Below, in pieces: positions 25,205 through 39,600 of a stretch of 64,000 nucleotides of DNA. Where the stretch lies: assembly GCA_023078555.1 (NCBI GenBank), contig CM041198.1:4540354-4604353 (forward strand), given 5' to 3'. A program made the position numbers and the translations under genes. Positions within the stretch are counted from its first letter, which is position 1. Every line of letters begins with the position of its first letter. The notes under the pieces were generated by a model that was given only the letters and a program-made list of their open reading frames with translations, searched no databases and was not told the origin of the DNA. The stretch is from Ulva prolifera (lineage: Eukaryota; Chlorophyta; Ulvophyceae; Ulvales; Ulvaceae).

Positions 25205-28200
25205 TAACATGCAATCTCGCCCTAGCAATCTCGCCCTACACCTTTAAATCACTTCCCGACAGGCTGGCACTCCATGTTGAATGCTTAACATGCAATCTCG
25301 ACCTAGCGATCTCGACCTAGCAATCTCGCCCTAGCAATCTCGCCCTACACCTTTAAATCTCGCCCGACAGGCTGGCAGTCCATGTTGAATGCTTAACAGG
25401 TTATCTCGACCTAGCGATCTCGCCCTAGCAATCTCGCCCTACACCTTTAAATATCTCCCGACAGGCTGGCACTCCATGTTGAATGCTCAACAGGCAATCT
25501 CGACTTGGCATTCTCGCCCTAGCATTCTCGCCCTAGCAATATCGCCCTAGCAATCTCGCCCTCCACCTTAAAATCTTGCCCGACAGGCTGGCAGTCCATG
25601 TTGAATGCTTAACAGGTTATCTCGACCTAGCAATCTCGCCCTAGCAATCTCGCCCTACACCTCTAAATCACTTCCCGACAGGCTGGCACTCCATGTTGAA
25701 TGCTTAACATGCAATCTCGACCTAGCAATCTCGCCCTAGCAATCTCGCCCTAGCAATCTCGCCCTAGCAACCTCGCCCTAGCAATCTCGCCCTAGCAATC
25801 TCGTCCTAGCAATCTCGCCCTACACCTTCAAATCTCTCCCGTTAGGCTGGCACTCCATGTTGAATGCTTAACATGCAATCTCGCCCTAGCAATCTCGCCC
25901 TAGCAATCTCGCCCTAGCAATCTCGCCCTACACCTTTAAATCTCTCCCGGCAGGCTGGCACTCCATGTTGAATGCTTAACATGCAATCTCGACCTAGCAA
26001 TCTCGCCCTAGCAATCTCGCCCTAGCAACCTCGCCCTACACCTTTAAACCTCTCCCGACAGGCTGGCACTCCATGTTGAATGCTTAACATGCAATCTCGA
26101 CCTAGCAATCTCGCACTAGCAATCTCGCCCTAGAAATCTCGCCCTAGCAACCTCGCCCTAGCAATCTCGCCCTAGCAATCTCGTCCTAGCAATCTCGCCC
26201 TACACCTTTAAGTCTCTCCCGTTAGGCTGGCACTCCATGTTGAATGCTTAACATGCAAGCTCGCCCTAGCAATCTCGCCCTAGCAATCTCGCCCTAGCAA
26301 TCTCGCCCTACACCTTTAAATCTCGCCCGACAGGCTGGCACTCCATGTTGAATGCTTAACATGCAATCTCGACCTAGCGATCTCGCCCTAGCAATCTCGC
26401 CCTACCAATCTCGCCCTACACCTTTAAATCTCGCCCGACAGGCTGGCAGTCCATGTTGAATGCTTAACAGGTTATCTCGACCTAGCGATCTCGCCCTAGC
26501 AATCTCGCCCTAGCAATCTTGCCCTACACCTTTAAATCTCGCCCGACAGGCTGGCACTCCATGTTGAATGCTTAACATGCAATCTCGACCTAGCGATCTC
26601 GCCCTAGCAATCTCGCCCTACCAATCTCGCCCTACACCTTTAAATCTCGCCCGACAGGCTGGCAGTCCATGTTGAATGCTTAACAGGTTATCTCGACCTA
26701 GCGATCTCGCCCTAGCAATCTCGCCCTACACCTTTAAATATCTCCCGACAGGCTGGCACTCCATGTTGAATGCTCAACAGGCAATCTCGACTTGGCATTC
26801 TCGCCCTAGCATTCTCGCCCTAGCAATATCGCCCTAGCAATCTCGCCCTCCACCTTAAAATCTTGCCCGCAGGCTGGCAGTCCATGTTGAATGCTTAACA
26901 GGTTATCTCGACCTAGCAATCTCGCCCTAGCAATCTCGCCCTACGCCTCTAAATCACTTCCCGACAGGCTGGCACTCCATGTTGAATGCTTAACATGCAA
27001 TCTCGCCCTAGCAATCTCGCCCTACACATTTAAATCACTTCCCGACAGGCTGGCACTCCATGTTGAATGCTTAACATGCAATCTCGACCTAGCGATCTCG
27101 CCCTAGCAATCTCGCCCTACCAATCTCGCCCAACACCTTTAAATCTCGCCCGATAGGCTGGCAGTCCATGTTGAATGCTCAACATGCAATCTCGACCTAG
27201 CAATCTCGCCCTAGCAATCTCGCCCAACACCTTTAAATCTCGCCCGACAGGCTGGCAGTCCATGTTGAATGCTCAACATGCAATCTCGACCTAGCAATCT
27301 CGCCCTAGCAATCTCGCCCTACACCTTTAAATCTCGCCCGACATGCTGGCAGTCCATGTTGAATGCTTAACATGCAATCTCGCCCTAGCAATCTCGCCCT
27401 ACACCTTTAAATCACTTCCCGACAGGCTGGCACTCCATGTTGAATGCTTAACATGCAATCTCGACCTAGCGATCTCGACCTAGCAATCTCGCCCTAGCAA
27501 TCTCGCCCTACACCTTTAAATCTCGCCCGACAGGCTGGCAGTCCATGTTGAATGCTTAACAGGTTATCTCGACCTAGCGATCTCGCCCTAGCAATCTCGC
27601 CCTACACCTTTAAATATCTCCCGACAGGCTGGCACTCCATGTTGAATGCTCAACAGGCAATCTCGACTTGGCATTCTCGCCCTAGCATTCTCGCCCTAGC
27701 AATATCGCCCTAGCAATCTCGCCCTCCACCTTAAAATCTTGCCCGACAGGCTGGCAGTCCATGTTGAATGCTTAACAGGTTATCTCGACCTAGCAATCTC
27801 GCCCTAGCAATCTCGCCCTACACCTCTAAATCACTTCCCGACAGGCTTGCACTCCATGTTGAATGCTTAACATGCAATCTCGCCCTAGCAATCTCGCCCT
27901 ACACATTTAAATCACTTCCCGACAGGCTGGCACTCCATGTTGAATGCTTAACATGCAATCTCGACCTAGCGATCTCGCCCTAGCAATCTCGCCCTAGCAA
28001 TCTCGCCCTACACCTTAAAATCTTGCCCGACAGGCTGGCAGTCCATGTTGAATGCTTAACAGGTTATCTCGACCTAGCGATCTCGCCCTAGCAATCTCGC
28101 CCTACACCTTTAAATATCTCCCGACAGGCTGGCACTCCATGTTGAATGCTCAACAGGCAATCTCGACTTGGCATTCTCGCCCTAGCATTCTCGCCCTAGC

Positions 28201-31200
28201 AATATCGCCCTAGCAATCTCGCCCTCCACCTTAAAATCTTGCCCGACAGGCTGGCAGTCCATGTTGAATGCTTAACAGGTTATCTCGACCTAGCAATCTC
28301 GCCCTAGCAATCTCGCCCTACACCTCTAAATCACTTCCCGACAGGCTGGCACTCCATGTTGAATGCTTAACATGCAATCTCGACCTAGCAATCTCGCCCT
28401 AGCAATCTCGCCCTAGCAATCTCGCCCTAGCAACCTCGCCCTAGCAATCTCGCCCTAGCAATCTCGTCCTAGCAATCTCGCCCTACACCTTCAAATCTCT
28501 CCCGTTAGGCTGGCACTCCATGTTGAATGCTTAACATGCAATCTCGCCCTAGCAATCTCGCCCTAGCAATCTCGCCCTAGCAATCTCGCCCTACACCTTT
28601 AAATCTCTCCCGGCAGGCTGGCACTCCATGTCGAATGCTTAACATGCAATCTCGACCTAGCAATCTCGCCCTAGCAATCTCGCCCTAGCAACCTCGCCCT
28701 ACACCTTTAAACCTCTCCCGACAGGCTGGCACTCCATGTTGAATGCTTAACATGCAATCTCGACCTAGCAATCTCGCACTAGCAATCTCGCCCTAGAAAT
28801 CTCGCCCTACACCTTCAATCTCGCCCGACAGGCTGGCACTCCATGTTGAATGCTTAACATGCAATCTCGACCTAGCAATCTCGCCCTAGCAATCTCGCCC
28901 TAGCAATCTCGCCCTAGCAACCTCGCCCTAGCAATCTCGCCCTAGCAATCTCGTCCTAGCAATCTCGCCCTACACCTTTAAGTCTCTCCCGTTAGGCTGG
29001 CACTCCATGTTGAATGCTTAACATGCAAGCTCGCCCTAGCAATCTCGCCCTAGCAATCTCGCCCTAGCAATCTCGCCCTACACCTTTAAATCTCGCCCGA
29101 CAGGCTGGCACTCCATGTTGAATGCTTAACATGCAATCTCGACCTAGCGATCTCGCCCTAGCAATCTCGCCCTACCAATCTCGCCCTACACCTTTAAATC
29201 TCGCCCGACAGGCTGGCAGTCCATGTTGAATGCTTAACAGGTTATCTCGACCTAGCGATCTCGCCCTAGCAATCTCGCCCTAGCAATCTTGCCCTACACC
29301 TTTAAATCTCGCCCGACAGGCTGGCACTCCATGTTGAATGCTTAACATGCAATCTCGACCTAGCGATCTCGCCCTAGCAATCTCGCCCTACCAATCTCGC
29401 CCTACACCTTTAAATCTCGCCCGACAGGCTGGCAGTCCATGTTGAATGCTTAACAGGTTATCTCGACCTAGCGATCTCGCCCTAGCAATCTCGCCCTACA
29501 CCTTTAAATATCTCCCGACAGGCTGGCACTCCATGTTGAATGCTCAACAGGCAATCTCGACTTGGCATTCTCGCCCTAGCATTCTCGCCCTAGCAATATC
29601 GCCCTAGCAATCTCGCCCTCCACCTTAAAATCTTGCCCGCAGGCTGGCAGTCCATGTTGAATGCTTAACAGGTTATCTCGACCTAGCAATCTCGCCCTAG
29701 CAATCTCGCCCTACACCTCTAAATCACTTCCCGACAGGCTGGCACTCCATGTTGAATGCTTAACATGCAATCTCGCCCTAGCAATCTCGCCCTACACATT
29801 TAAATCACTTCCCGACAGGCTGGCACTCCATGTTGAATGCTTAACATGCAATCTCGACCTAGCGATCTCGCCCTAGCAATCTCGCCCTACCAATCTCGCC
29901 CAACACCTTTAAATCTCGCCCGATAGGCTGGCAGTCCATGTTGAATGCTCAACATGCAATCTCGACCTAGCAATCTCGCCCTAGCAATCTCGCCCAACAC
30001 CTTTAAATCTCGCCCGACAGGCTGGCAGTCCATGTTGAATGCTCAACATGCAATCTCGACCTAGCAATCTCGCCCTAGCAATCTCGCCCTACACCTTTAA
30101 ATCTCGCCCGACATGCTGGCAGTCCATGTTGAATGCTTAACATGCAATCTCGCCCTAGCAATCTCGCCCTACACCTTTAAATCACTTCCCGACAGGCTGG
30201 CACTCCATGTTGAATGCTTAACATGCAATCTCGACCTAGCGATCTCGACCTAGCAATCTCGCCCTAGCAATCTCGCCCTACACCTTTAAATCTCGCCCGA
30301 CAGGCTGGCAGTCCATGTTGAATGCTTAACAGGTTATCTCGACCTAGCGATCTCGCCCTAGCAATCTCGCCCTACACCTTTAAATATCTCCCGACAGGCT
30401 GGCACTCCATGTTGAATGCTCAACAGGCAATCTCGACTTGGCATTCTCGCCCTAGCATTCTCGCCCTAGCAATATCGCCCTAGCAATCTCGCCCTCCACC
30501 TTAAAATCTTGCCCGACAGGCTGGCAGTCCATGTTGAATGCTTAACAGGTTATCTCGACCTAGCAATCTCGCCCTAGCAATCTCGCCCTACACCTCTAAA
30601 TCACTTCCCGACAGGCTTGCACTCCATGTTGAATGCTTAACATGCAATCTCGCCCTAGCAATCTCGCCCTACACATTTAAATCACTTCCCGACAGGCTGG
30701 CACTCCATGTTGAATGCTTAACATGCAATCTCGACCTAGCGATCTCGCCCTAGCAATCTCGCCCTAGCAATCTCGCCCTACACCTTAAAATCTTGCCCGA
30801 CAGGCTGGCAGTCCATGTTGAATGCTTAACAGGTTATCTCGACCTAGCGATCTCGCCCTAGCAATCTCGCCCTACACCTTTAAATATCTCCCGACAGGCT
30901 GGCACTCCATGTTGAATGCTCAACAGGCAATCTCGACTTGGCATTCTCGCCCTAGCATTCTCGCCCTAGCAATATCGCCCTAGCAATCTCGCCCTCCACC
31001 TTAAAATCTTGCCCGACAGGCTGGCAGTCCATGTTGAATGCTTAACAGGTTATCTCGACCTAGCAATCTCGCCCTAGCAATCTCGCCCTACACCTCTAAA
31101 TCACTTCCCGACAGGCTGGCACTCCATGTTGAATGCTTAACATGCAATCTCGACCTAGCAATCTCGCCCTAGCAATCTCGCCCTAGCAATCTCGCCCTAG

Positions 31201-34200
31201 CAACCTCGCCCTAGCAATCTCGCCCTAGCAATCTCGTCCTAGCAATCTCGCCCTACACCTTCAAATCTCTCCCGTTAGGCTGGCACTCCATGTTGAATGC
31301 TTAAAATGCAATCTCGCCCTAGCAATCTCGCCCTAGCAATCTCGCCCTAGCAATCTCGCCCTACACCTTTAAATCTCTCCCGGCAGGCTGGCACTCCATG
31401 TTGAATGCTTAACATGCAATCTCGACCTAGCAATCTCGCCCTAGCAATCTCGCCCTAGCAACCTCGCCCTACACCTTTAAACCTCTCCCGACAGGCTGGC
31501 ACTCCATGTTGAATGCTTAACATGCAATCTCGACCTAGCAATCTCGCACTAGCAATCTCGCCCTAGAAATCTCGCCCTACACCTTCAATCTCGCCCGACA
31601 GGCTGGCACTCCATGTTGAATGCTTAACATGCAATCTCGACCTAGCAATCTCGCCCTAGCAATCTCGCCCTAGCAATCTCGCCCTAGCAACCTCGCCCTA
31701 GCAATCTCGCCCTAGCAATCTCGTCCTAGCAATCTCGCCCTACACCTTTAAGTCTCTCCCGTTAGGCTGGCACTCCATGTTGAATGCTTAACATGCAAGC
31801 TCGCCCTAGCAATCTCGCCCTAGCAATCTCGCCCTACACCTTTAAATCTCGCCCGACAGGCTGGCACTCCATGTTGAATGCTTAACATGCAATCTCGACC
31901 TAGCGATCTCGCCCTAGCAATCTCGCCCTACCAATCTCGCCCTACACCTTAAAATCTTGCCCGACAGGCTGGCAGTCCATGTTGAATGCTTAACAGGTTA
32001 TCTCGACCTAGCGATCTCGCCCTAGCAATCTCGCCCTAGCAATCTTGCCCTACACCTTTAAATCTCGCCCGACAGGCTGGCACTCCATGTTGAATGCTTA
32101 ACATGCAATCTCGACCTAGCGATCTCGCCCTAGCAATCTCGCCCTACCAATCTCGCCCTACACCTTTAAATCTCGCCCGACAGGCTGGCAGTCCATGTTG
32201 AATGCTTAACAGGTTATCTCGACCTAGCGATCTCGCCCTAGCAATCTCGCCCTACACCTTTAAATATCTCCCGACAGGCTGGCACTCCATGTTGAATGCT
32301 CAACAGGCAATCTCGACTTGGCATTCTCGCCCTAGCATTCTCGCCCTAGCAATATCGCCCTAGCAATCTCGCCCTCCACCTTAAAATCTTGCCCGCAGGC
32401 TGGCAGTCCATGTTGAATGCTTAACAGGTTATCTCGACCTAGCAATCTCGCCCTAGCAATCTCGCCCTACACCTCTAAATCACTTCCCGACAGGCTGGCA
32501 CTCCATGTTGAATGCTTAACATGCAATCTCGCCCTAGCAATCTCGCCCTACACATTTAAATCACTTCCCGACAGGCTGGCACTCCATGTTGAATGCTTAA
32601 CATGCAATCTCGACCTAGCGATCTCGCCCTAGCAATCTCGCCCTACCAATCTCGCCCAACACCTTTAAATCTCGCCCGATAGGCTGGCAGTCCATGTTGA
32701 ATGCTCAACATGCAATCTCGACCTAGCAATCTCGCCCTAGCAATCTCGCCCAACACCTTTAAATCTCGCCCGACAGGCTGGCAGTCCATGTTGAATGCTC
32801 AACATGCAATCTCGACCTAGCAATCTCGCCCTAGCAATCTCGCCCTACACCTTTAAATCTCGCCCGACATGCTGGCAGTCCATGTTGAATGCTTAACATG
32901 CAATCTCGCCCTAGCAATCTCGCCCTACACCTTTAAATCACTTCCCGACAGGCTGGCACTCCATGTTGAATGCTTAACATGCAATCTCGACCTAGCGATC
33001 TCGACCTAGCAATCTCGCCCTAGCAATCTCGCCCTACACCTTTAAATCTCGCCCGACAGGCTGGCAGTCCATGTTGAATGCTTAACAGGTTATCTCGACC
33101 TAGCAATCTCGCCCTAGCAATCTCGCCCTACACCTCTAAATCACTTCCCGACAGGCTTGCACTCCATGTTGAATGCTTAACATGCAATCTCGCCCTAGCA
33201 ATCTCGCCCTACACATTTAAATCACTTCCCGACAGGCTGGCACTCCATGTTGAATGCTTAACATGCAATCTCGACCTAGCGATCTCGCCCTAGCAATCTC
33301 GCCCTAGCAATCTCGCCCTACACCTTAAAATCTTGCCCGACAGGCTGGCAGTCCATGTTGAATGCTTAACAGGTTATCTCGACCTAGCGATCTCGCCCTA
33401 GCAATCTCGCCCTAGCAATCTTGCCCTACACCTTTAAATCTCGCCCGACAGGCTGGCACTCCATGTTGAATGCTTAACATGCAATCTCGACCTAGCGATC
33501 TCGCCCTAGCAATCTCGCCCTACCAATCTCGCCCTACACCTTTAAATCTCGCCCGACAGGCTGGCAGTCCATGTTGAATGCTTAACAGGTTATCTCGACC
33601 TAGCGATCTCGCCCTAGCAATCTCGCCCTACACCTTTAAATATCTCCCGACAGGCTGGCACTCCATGTTGAATGCTCAACAGGCAATCTCGACTTGGCAT
33701 TCTCGCCCTAGCATTCTCGCCCTAGCAATATCGCCCTAGCAATCTCGCCCTCCACCTTAAAATCTTGCCCGCAGGCTGGCAGTCCATGTTGAATGCTTAA
33801 CAGGTTATCTCGACCTAGCAATCTCGCCCTAGCAATCTCGCCCTACACCTCTAAATCACTTCCCGACAGGCTGGCACTCCATGTTGAATGCTTAACATGC
33901 AATCTCGCCCTAGCAATCTCGCCCTACACATTTAAATCACTTCCCGACAGGCTGGCACTCCATGTTGAATGCTTAACATGCAATCTCGACCTAGCGATCT
34001 CGCCCTAGCAATCTCGCCCTACCAATCTCGCCCAACACCTTTAAATCTCGCCCGATAGGCTGGCAGTCCATGTTGAATGCTCAACATGCAATCTCGACCT
34101 AGCAATCTCGCCCTAGCAATCTCGCCCAACACCTTTAAATCTCGCCCGACAGGCTGGCAGTCCATGTTGAATGCTCAACATGCAATCTCGACCTAGCAAT

Positions 34201-36616
34201 CTCGCCCTAGCAATCTCGCCCTACACCTTTAAATCTCGCCCGACATGCTGGCAGTCCATGTTGAATGCTTAACATGCAATCTCGCCCTAGCAATCTCGCC
34301 CTACACCTTTAAATCACTTCCCGACAGGCTGGCACTCCATGTTGAATGCTTAACATGCAATCTCGACCTAGCGATCTCGACCTAGCAATCTCGCCCTAGC
34401 AATCTCGCCCTACACCTTTAAATCTCGCCCGACAGGCTGGCAGTCCATGTTGAATGCTTAACAGGTTATCTCGACCTAGCGATCTCGCCCTAGCAATCTC
34501 GCCCTACACCTTTAAATATCTCCCGACAGGCTGGCACTCCATGTTGAATGCTCAACAGGCAATCTCGACTTGGCATTCTCGCCCTAGCATTCTCGCCCTA
34601 GCAATATCGCCCTAGCAATCTCGCCCTCCACCTTAAAATCTTGCCCGACAGGCTGGCAGTCCATGTTGAATGCTTAACAGGTTATCTCGACCTAGCAATC
34701 TCGCCCTAGCAATCTCGCCCTACACCTCTAAATCACTTCCCGACAGGCTTGCACTCCATGTTGAATGCTTAACATGCAATCTCGCCCTAGCAATCTCGCC
34801 CTACACATTTAAATCACTTCCCGACAGGCTGGCACTCCATGTTGAATGCTTAACATGCAATCTCGACCTAGCGATCTCGCCCTAGCAATCTCGCCCTAGC
34901 AATCTCGCCCTACACCTTAAAATCTTGCCCGACAGGCTGGCAGTCCATGTTGAATGCTTAACAGGTTATCTCGACCTAGCGATCTCGCCCTAGCAATCTC
35001 GCCCTACACCTTTAAATATCTCCCGACAGGCTGGCACTCCATGTTGAATGCTCAACAGGCAATCTCGACTTGGCATTCTCGCCCTAGCATTCTCGCCCTA
35101 GCAATATCGCCCTAGCAATCTCGCCCTCCACCTTAAAATCTTGCCCGACAGGCTGGCAGTCCATGTTGAATGCTTAACAGGTTATCTCGACCTAGCAATC
35201 TCGCCCTAGCAATCTCGCCCTACACCTCTAAATCACTTCCCGACAGGCTGGCACTCCATGTTGAATGCTTAACATGCAATCTCGACCTAGCAATCTCGCC
35301 CTAGCAATCTCGCCCTAGCAATCTCGCCCTAGCAACCTCGCCCTAGCAATCTCGCCCTAGCAATCTCGTCCTAGCAATCTCGCCCTACACCTTCAAATCT
35401 CTCCCGTTAGGCTGGCACTCCATGTTGAATGCTTAACATGCAATCTCGCCCTAGCAATCTCGCCCTAGCAATCTCGCCCTAGCAATCTCGCCCTACACCT
35501 TTAAATCTCTCCCGGCAGGCTGGCACTCCATGTTGAATGCTTAACATGCAATCTCGACCTAGCAATCTCGCCCTAGCAATCTCGCCCTAGCAACCTCGCC
35601 CTACACCTTTAAACCTCTCCCGACAGGCTGGCACTCCATGTTGAATGCTTAACATGCAATCTCGACCTAGCAATCTCGCACTAGCAATCTCGCCCTAGAA
35701 ATCTCGCCCTACACCTTCAATCTCGCCCGACAGGCTGGCACTCCATGTTGAATGCTTAACATGCAATCTCGACCTAGCAATCTCGCCCTAGCAATCTCGC
35801 CCTAGCAATCTCGCCCTAGCAACCTCGCCCTAGCAATCTCGCCCTAGCAATCTCGTCCTAGCAATCTCGCCCTACACCTTTAAGTCTCTCCCGTTAGGCT
35901 GGCACTCCATGTTGAATGCTTAACATGCAAGCTCGCCCTAGCAATCTCGCCCTAGCAATCTCGCCCTAGCAATCTCGCCCTACACCTTTAAATCTCGCCC
36001 GACAGGCTGGCACTCCATGTTGAATGCTTAACATGCAATCTCGACCTAGCGATCTCGCCCTAGCAATCTCGCCCTACCAATCTCGCCCTACACCTTTAAA
36101 TCTCGCCCGACAGGCTGGCAGTCCATGTTGAATGCTTAACAGGTTATCTCAACCTAGCAATCTCGCCCTAGCAATCTCGCCCTACACCTCTAAATCACTT
36201 CCCGACAGGCTGGCACTCCATGTTGAATGCTTAACATGCAATCTCGCCCTAGCAATCTCGCCCTACACATTTAAATCACTTCCCGACAGGCTGGCACTCC
36301 ATGTTGAATGCTTAACATGCAATCTCGACCTAGCGATCTCGCCCTAGCAATCTCGCCCTACCAATCTCGCCCAACACCTTTAAATCTCGCCCGATAGGCT
36401 GGCAGTCCATGTTGAATGCTCAACATGCAATCTCGACCTAGCAATCTCGCCCTAGCAATCTCGCCCAACACCTTTAAATCTCGCCCGACAGGCTGGCAGT
36501 CCATGTTGAATGCTCAACATGCAATCTCGACCTAGCAATCTCGCCCTAGCAATCTCGCCCTACACCTTTAAATCTCGCCCGACATGCTGGCAGTCCATGT
36601 TGAATGCTTAACATGC
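24540..36616. repeat. Array domain III: 2.77-kb higher-order repeat ladder
   Basis: Successive units, measured from the cttgg cassette that precedes the 1-bp-deleted core tgcccgcagg, start at 24628, 26791, 29561, 32317 and 33693. That gives lengths of 2163, 2770, 2756 and 1376 bp, and a last unit about 431 bp short. The 2163 unit lacks 500 bp (a cassette duplicated in later units: 27667/28167, 30437/30937, 34569/35069) and 107 bp near 26130. The 2756 unit lacks one 14-bp subrepeat near 31820. The landmark ctttaagtctctcccgttagg has its gttagg at 26221, 28991, 31761 and 35893. One 2770-bp unit contains 26 cores and 75 subrepeats by hand count. Isolated differences such as ccatgtcgaatgc (28630), cttaaaatgc (31303) and ctacgcctc (26943) suggest very high identity between units. 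Confidence 0.88.
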
Positions 36617-39600
36617 AATCTCGCCCTAGCAATCTCGCCCTACACCTTTAAATCACTTCCCGACAGGCTGGCACTCCATGTTGAATGCTTAACATGCAAT
36701 CTCGACCCATCGATCTCGACCTGGCAATCTCGCCCTAGCAATCTCGCCCTACACCTTTAAATCTCGCCCGACAGGCTGGCAGTCCATGTTGAATGCTTAA
36801 CATGCAATCTCGCCCTAGCAATCTCGCCCTAGCAATCTCGCCCTAGCAATCTCGCCCTACACCTTTAAATCTCTCCCGGCAGGCTGGCACTCCATGTTGA
36901 ATGCTTAACATGCAATCTCGACCTAGCAATCTCGCACTAGCAATCTCGCCCTAGAAATCTCGCCCTAGCAATCTCGCCCTCCACCTTAAAATCTTGCCCG
37001 ACAGGCTGGCAGTCCATGTTGAATGCTTAACAGGTTATCTCGACCTAGCAATCTCGCCCTAGCAATCTCGCCCTACACCTCTCAATCACTTCCCGACAGG
37101 CTGGCACTCCATGTTGAATGCTTAACATGCAATCTCGACCTAGCAATCTCGCCCTAGCAATCTCGCCCTAGCAATCTCGCCCTAGCAACCTCGCCCTAGC
37201 AATCTCGCCCTAGCAATCTCGTCCTAGCAATCTCGCCCTACACCTTTAAATCTCTCCCGTTAGGCTGGCACTCCATGTTGAATGCTTAACATGCAAGCTC
37301 GCCCTAGCAATCTCGCCCTAGCAATCTCGCCCTAGCAATCTCGCCCTACACCTTTAAATCTCTCCCGGCAGGCTGGCACTCCATGCTGAATGCTTAACAT
37401 GCAATCTCGACCTAGCAATCTCGCCCTAGCAATCTCGCCCTAGCAACCTCGCCCTACACCTTTAAACCTCTCCCGACAGGCTGGCACTCCATGTTGAATG
37501 CTTAACATGCAATCTCGACCTAGCAATCTCGCACTAGCAATCTCGCCCTAGCAATCTCGCCCTACACCTTTAAATCTCTCCCGTCAGGCTGGCACTCCAT
37601 GTTGAATGCTTAACATGCAATCTCGCCCTAGCAATCTCGCCCTAGCAATCTCGCCCTAGCAATCTCGCCCTAGCAATCTCGCCCTACACCTTTAAATCTC
37701 TCCCGTCAGGCTGGCACTCCAATTTGAATGCTGAACATGCAATCTCGACCTAGCAATCTCGACCTATCCATCTCGCCCAAGCAATCTCGCCCTAGCCACC
37801 TCGCCCTACACCTTTAAACCTCTCCCGACAGGCTGGCACTCCATGTTGAATGCTTAACATGCAATCTCGACCTAGCAATCTCGCACTAGCAATCTCGCCC
37901 TAGCAATCTCGCCATACACCTTTAAATCTCTCCCGTCAGGCTGGCACTCCATGTTGAATGCTTAACATGCAATCTCGCCCTAGCAATCTCGCCCTAGCAA
38001 TCTCGCCCTAGCAATCTCGCCCTAGCAATCTCGCCCTAGCAATCTCGCCCTACACCTTTAAATCTCTCCCGACAGGCTGGCACTCCATGTTGAATGCTTA
38101 ACATGCAATCTCGACCTAGCAATCTCGCCCTAGCAATCTCGCCCTAGCAACCTCGCCCTACACCTTTAAATCTCGCCCGACAGGCTGGCAGTCCATGTTG
38201 AATGCTTAACAGGTTATCTCGACCTAGCGATCTCGCCCTAGCAATCTCGCCCTACACCTACAAATCTCTCCCGTTAGGCTGGCACTCCATGTTGAATGCT
38301 TAACATGCAATCTCGCCCTAGCAATCTCGCCCTAGCAATCTCGCCCTAGCAATCTCGCCCTACACCTTTAAATCTCTCCCGGCAGGCTGGCACTCCATGT
38401 TGAATGCTTAACATGCAATCTCGACCTAGCAATCTCGCCCTAGCAATCTCGCCCTAGCAATCTCGCCCTACACCTTTAAATCTCTCCCGGCAGGCTGGCA
38501 CTCCATGTTGAATGCTTAACATGCAATCTCGACCTAGCAATCTCGCCCTAGCAATCTCGCCCTAGCAATCTCGCCCTACACCTTTAAATCACTTCCCGAC
38601 AGGCTGGCACTCCATGTTGAATGCTTAACATGCAATCTCGACCCATCGATCTCGACCTGGCAATCTCGCCCTAGCAATCTCGCCCTACACCTTTAAATCT
38701 CGCCCGACAGGCTGGCAGTCCATGTTGAATGCTTAACATGCAATCTCGCCCTAGCAATCTCGCCCTAGCAATCTCGCCCTAGCAATCTCGCCCTACACCT
38801 TTAAATCTCTCCCGGCAGGCTGGCACTCCATGTTGAATGCTTAACATGCAATCTCGACCTAGCAATCTCGCACTAGCAATCTCGCCCTAGAAATCTCGCC
38901 CTAGCAATCTCGCCCTCCACCTTAAAATCTTGCCCGACAGGCTGGCAGTCCATGTTGAATGCTTAACAGGTTATCTCGACCTAGCAATCTCGCCCTAGCA
39001 ATCTCGCCCTACACCTCTCAATCACTTCCCGACAGGCTGGCACTCCATGTTGAATGCTTAACATGCAATCTCGACCTAGCAATCTCGCCCTAGCAATCTC
39101 GCCCTAGCAATCTCGCCCTAGCAACCTCGCCCTAGCAATCTCGCCCTAGCAATCTCGTCCTAGCAATCTCGCCCTACACCTTTAAATCTCTCCCGTTAGG
39201 CTGGCACTCCATGTTGAATGCTTAACATGCAAGCTCGCCCTAGCAATCTCGCCCTAGCAATCTCGCCCTAGCAATCTCGCCCTACACCTTTAAATCTCTC
39301 CCGGCAGGCTGGCACTCCATGCTGAATGCTTAACATGCAATCTCGACCTAGCAATCTCGCCCTAGCAATCTCGCCCTAGCAACCTCGCCCTACACCTTTA
39401 AACCTCTCCCGACAGGCTGGCACTCCATGTTGAATGCTTAACATGCAATCTCGACCTAGCAATCTCGCACTAGCAATCTCGCCCTAGCAATCTCGCCCTA
39501 CACCTTTAAATCTCTCCCGTCAGGCTGGCACTCCATGTTGAATGCTTAACATGCAATCTCGCCCTAGCAATCTCGCCCTAGCAATCTCGCCCTAGCAATC

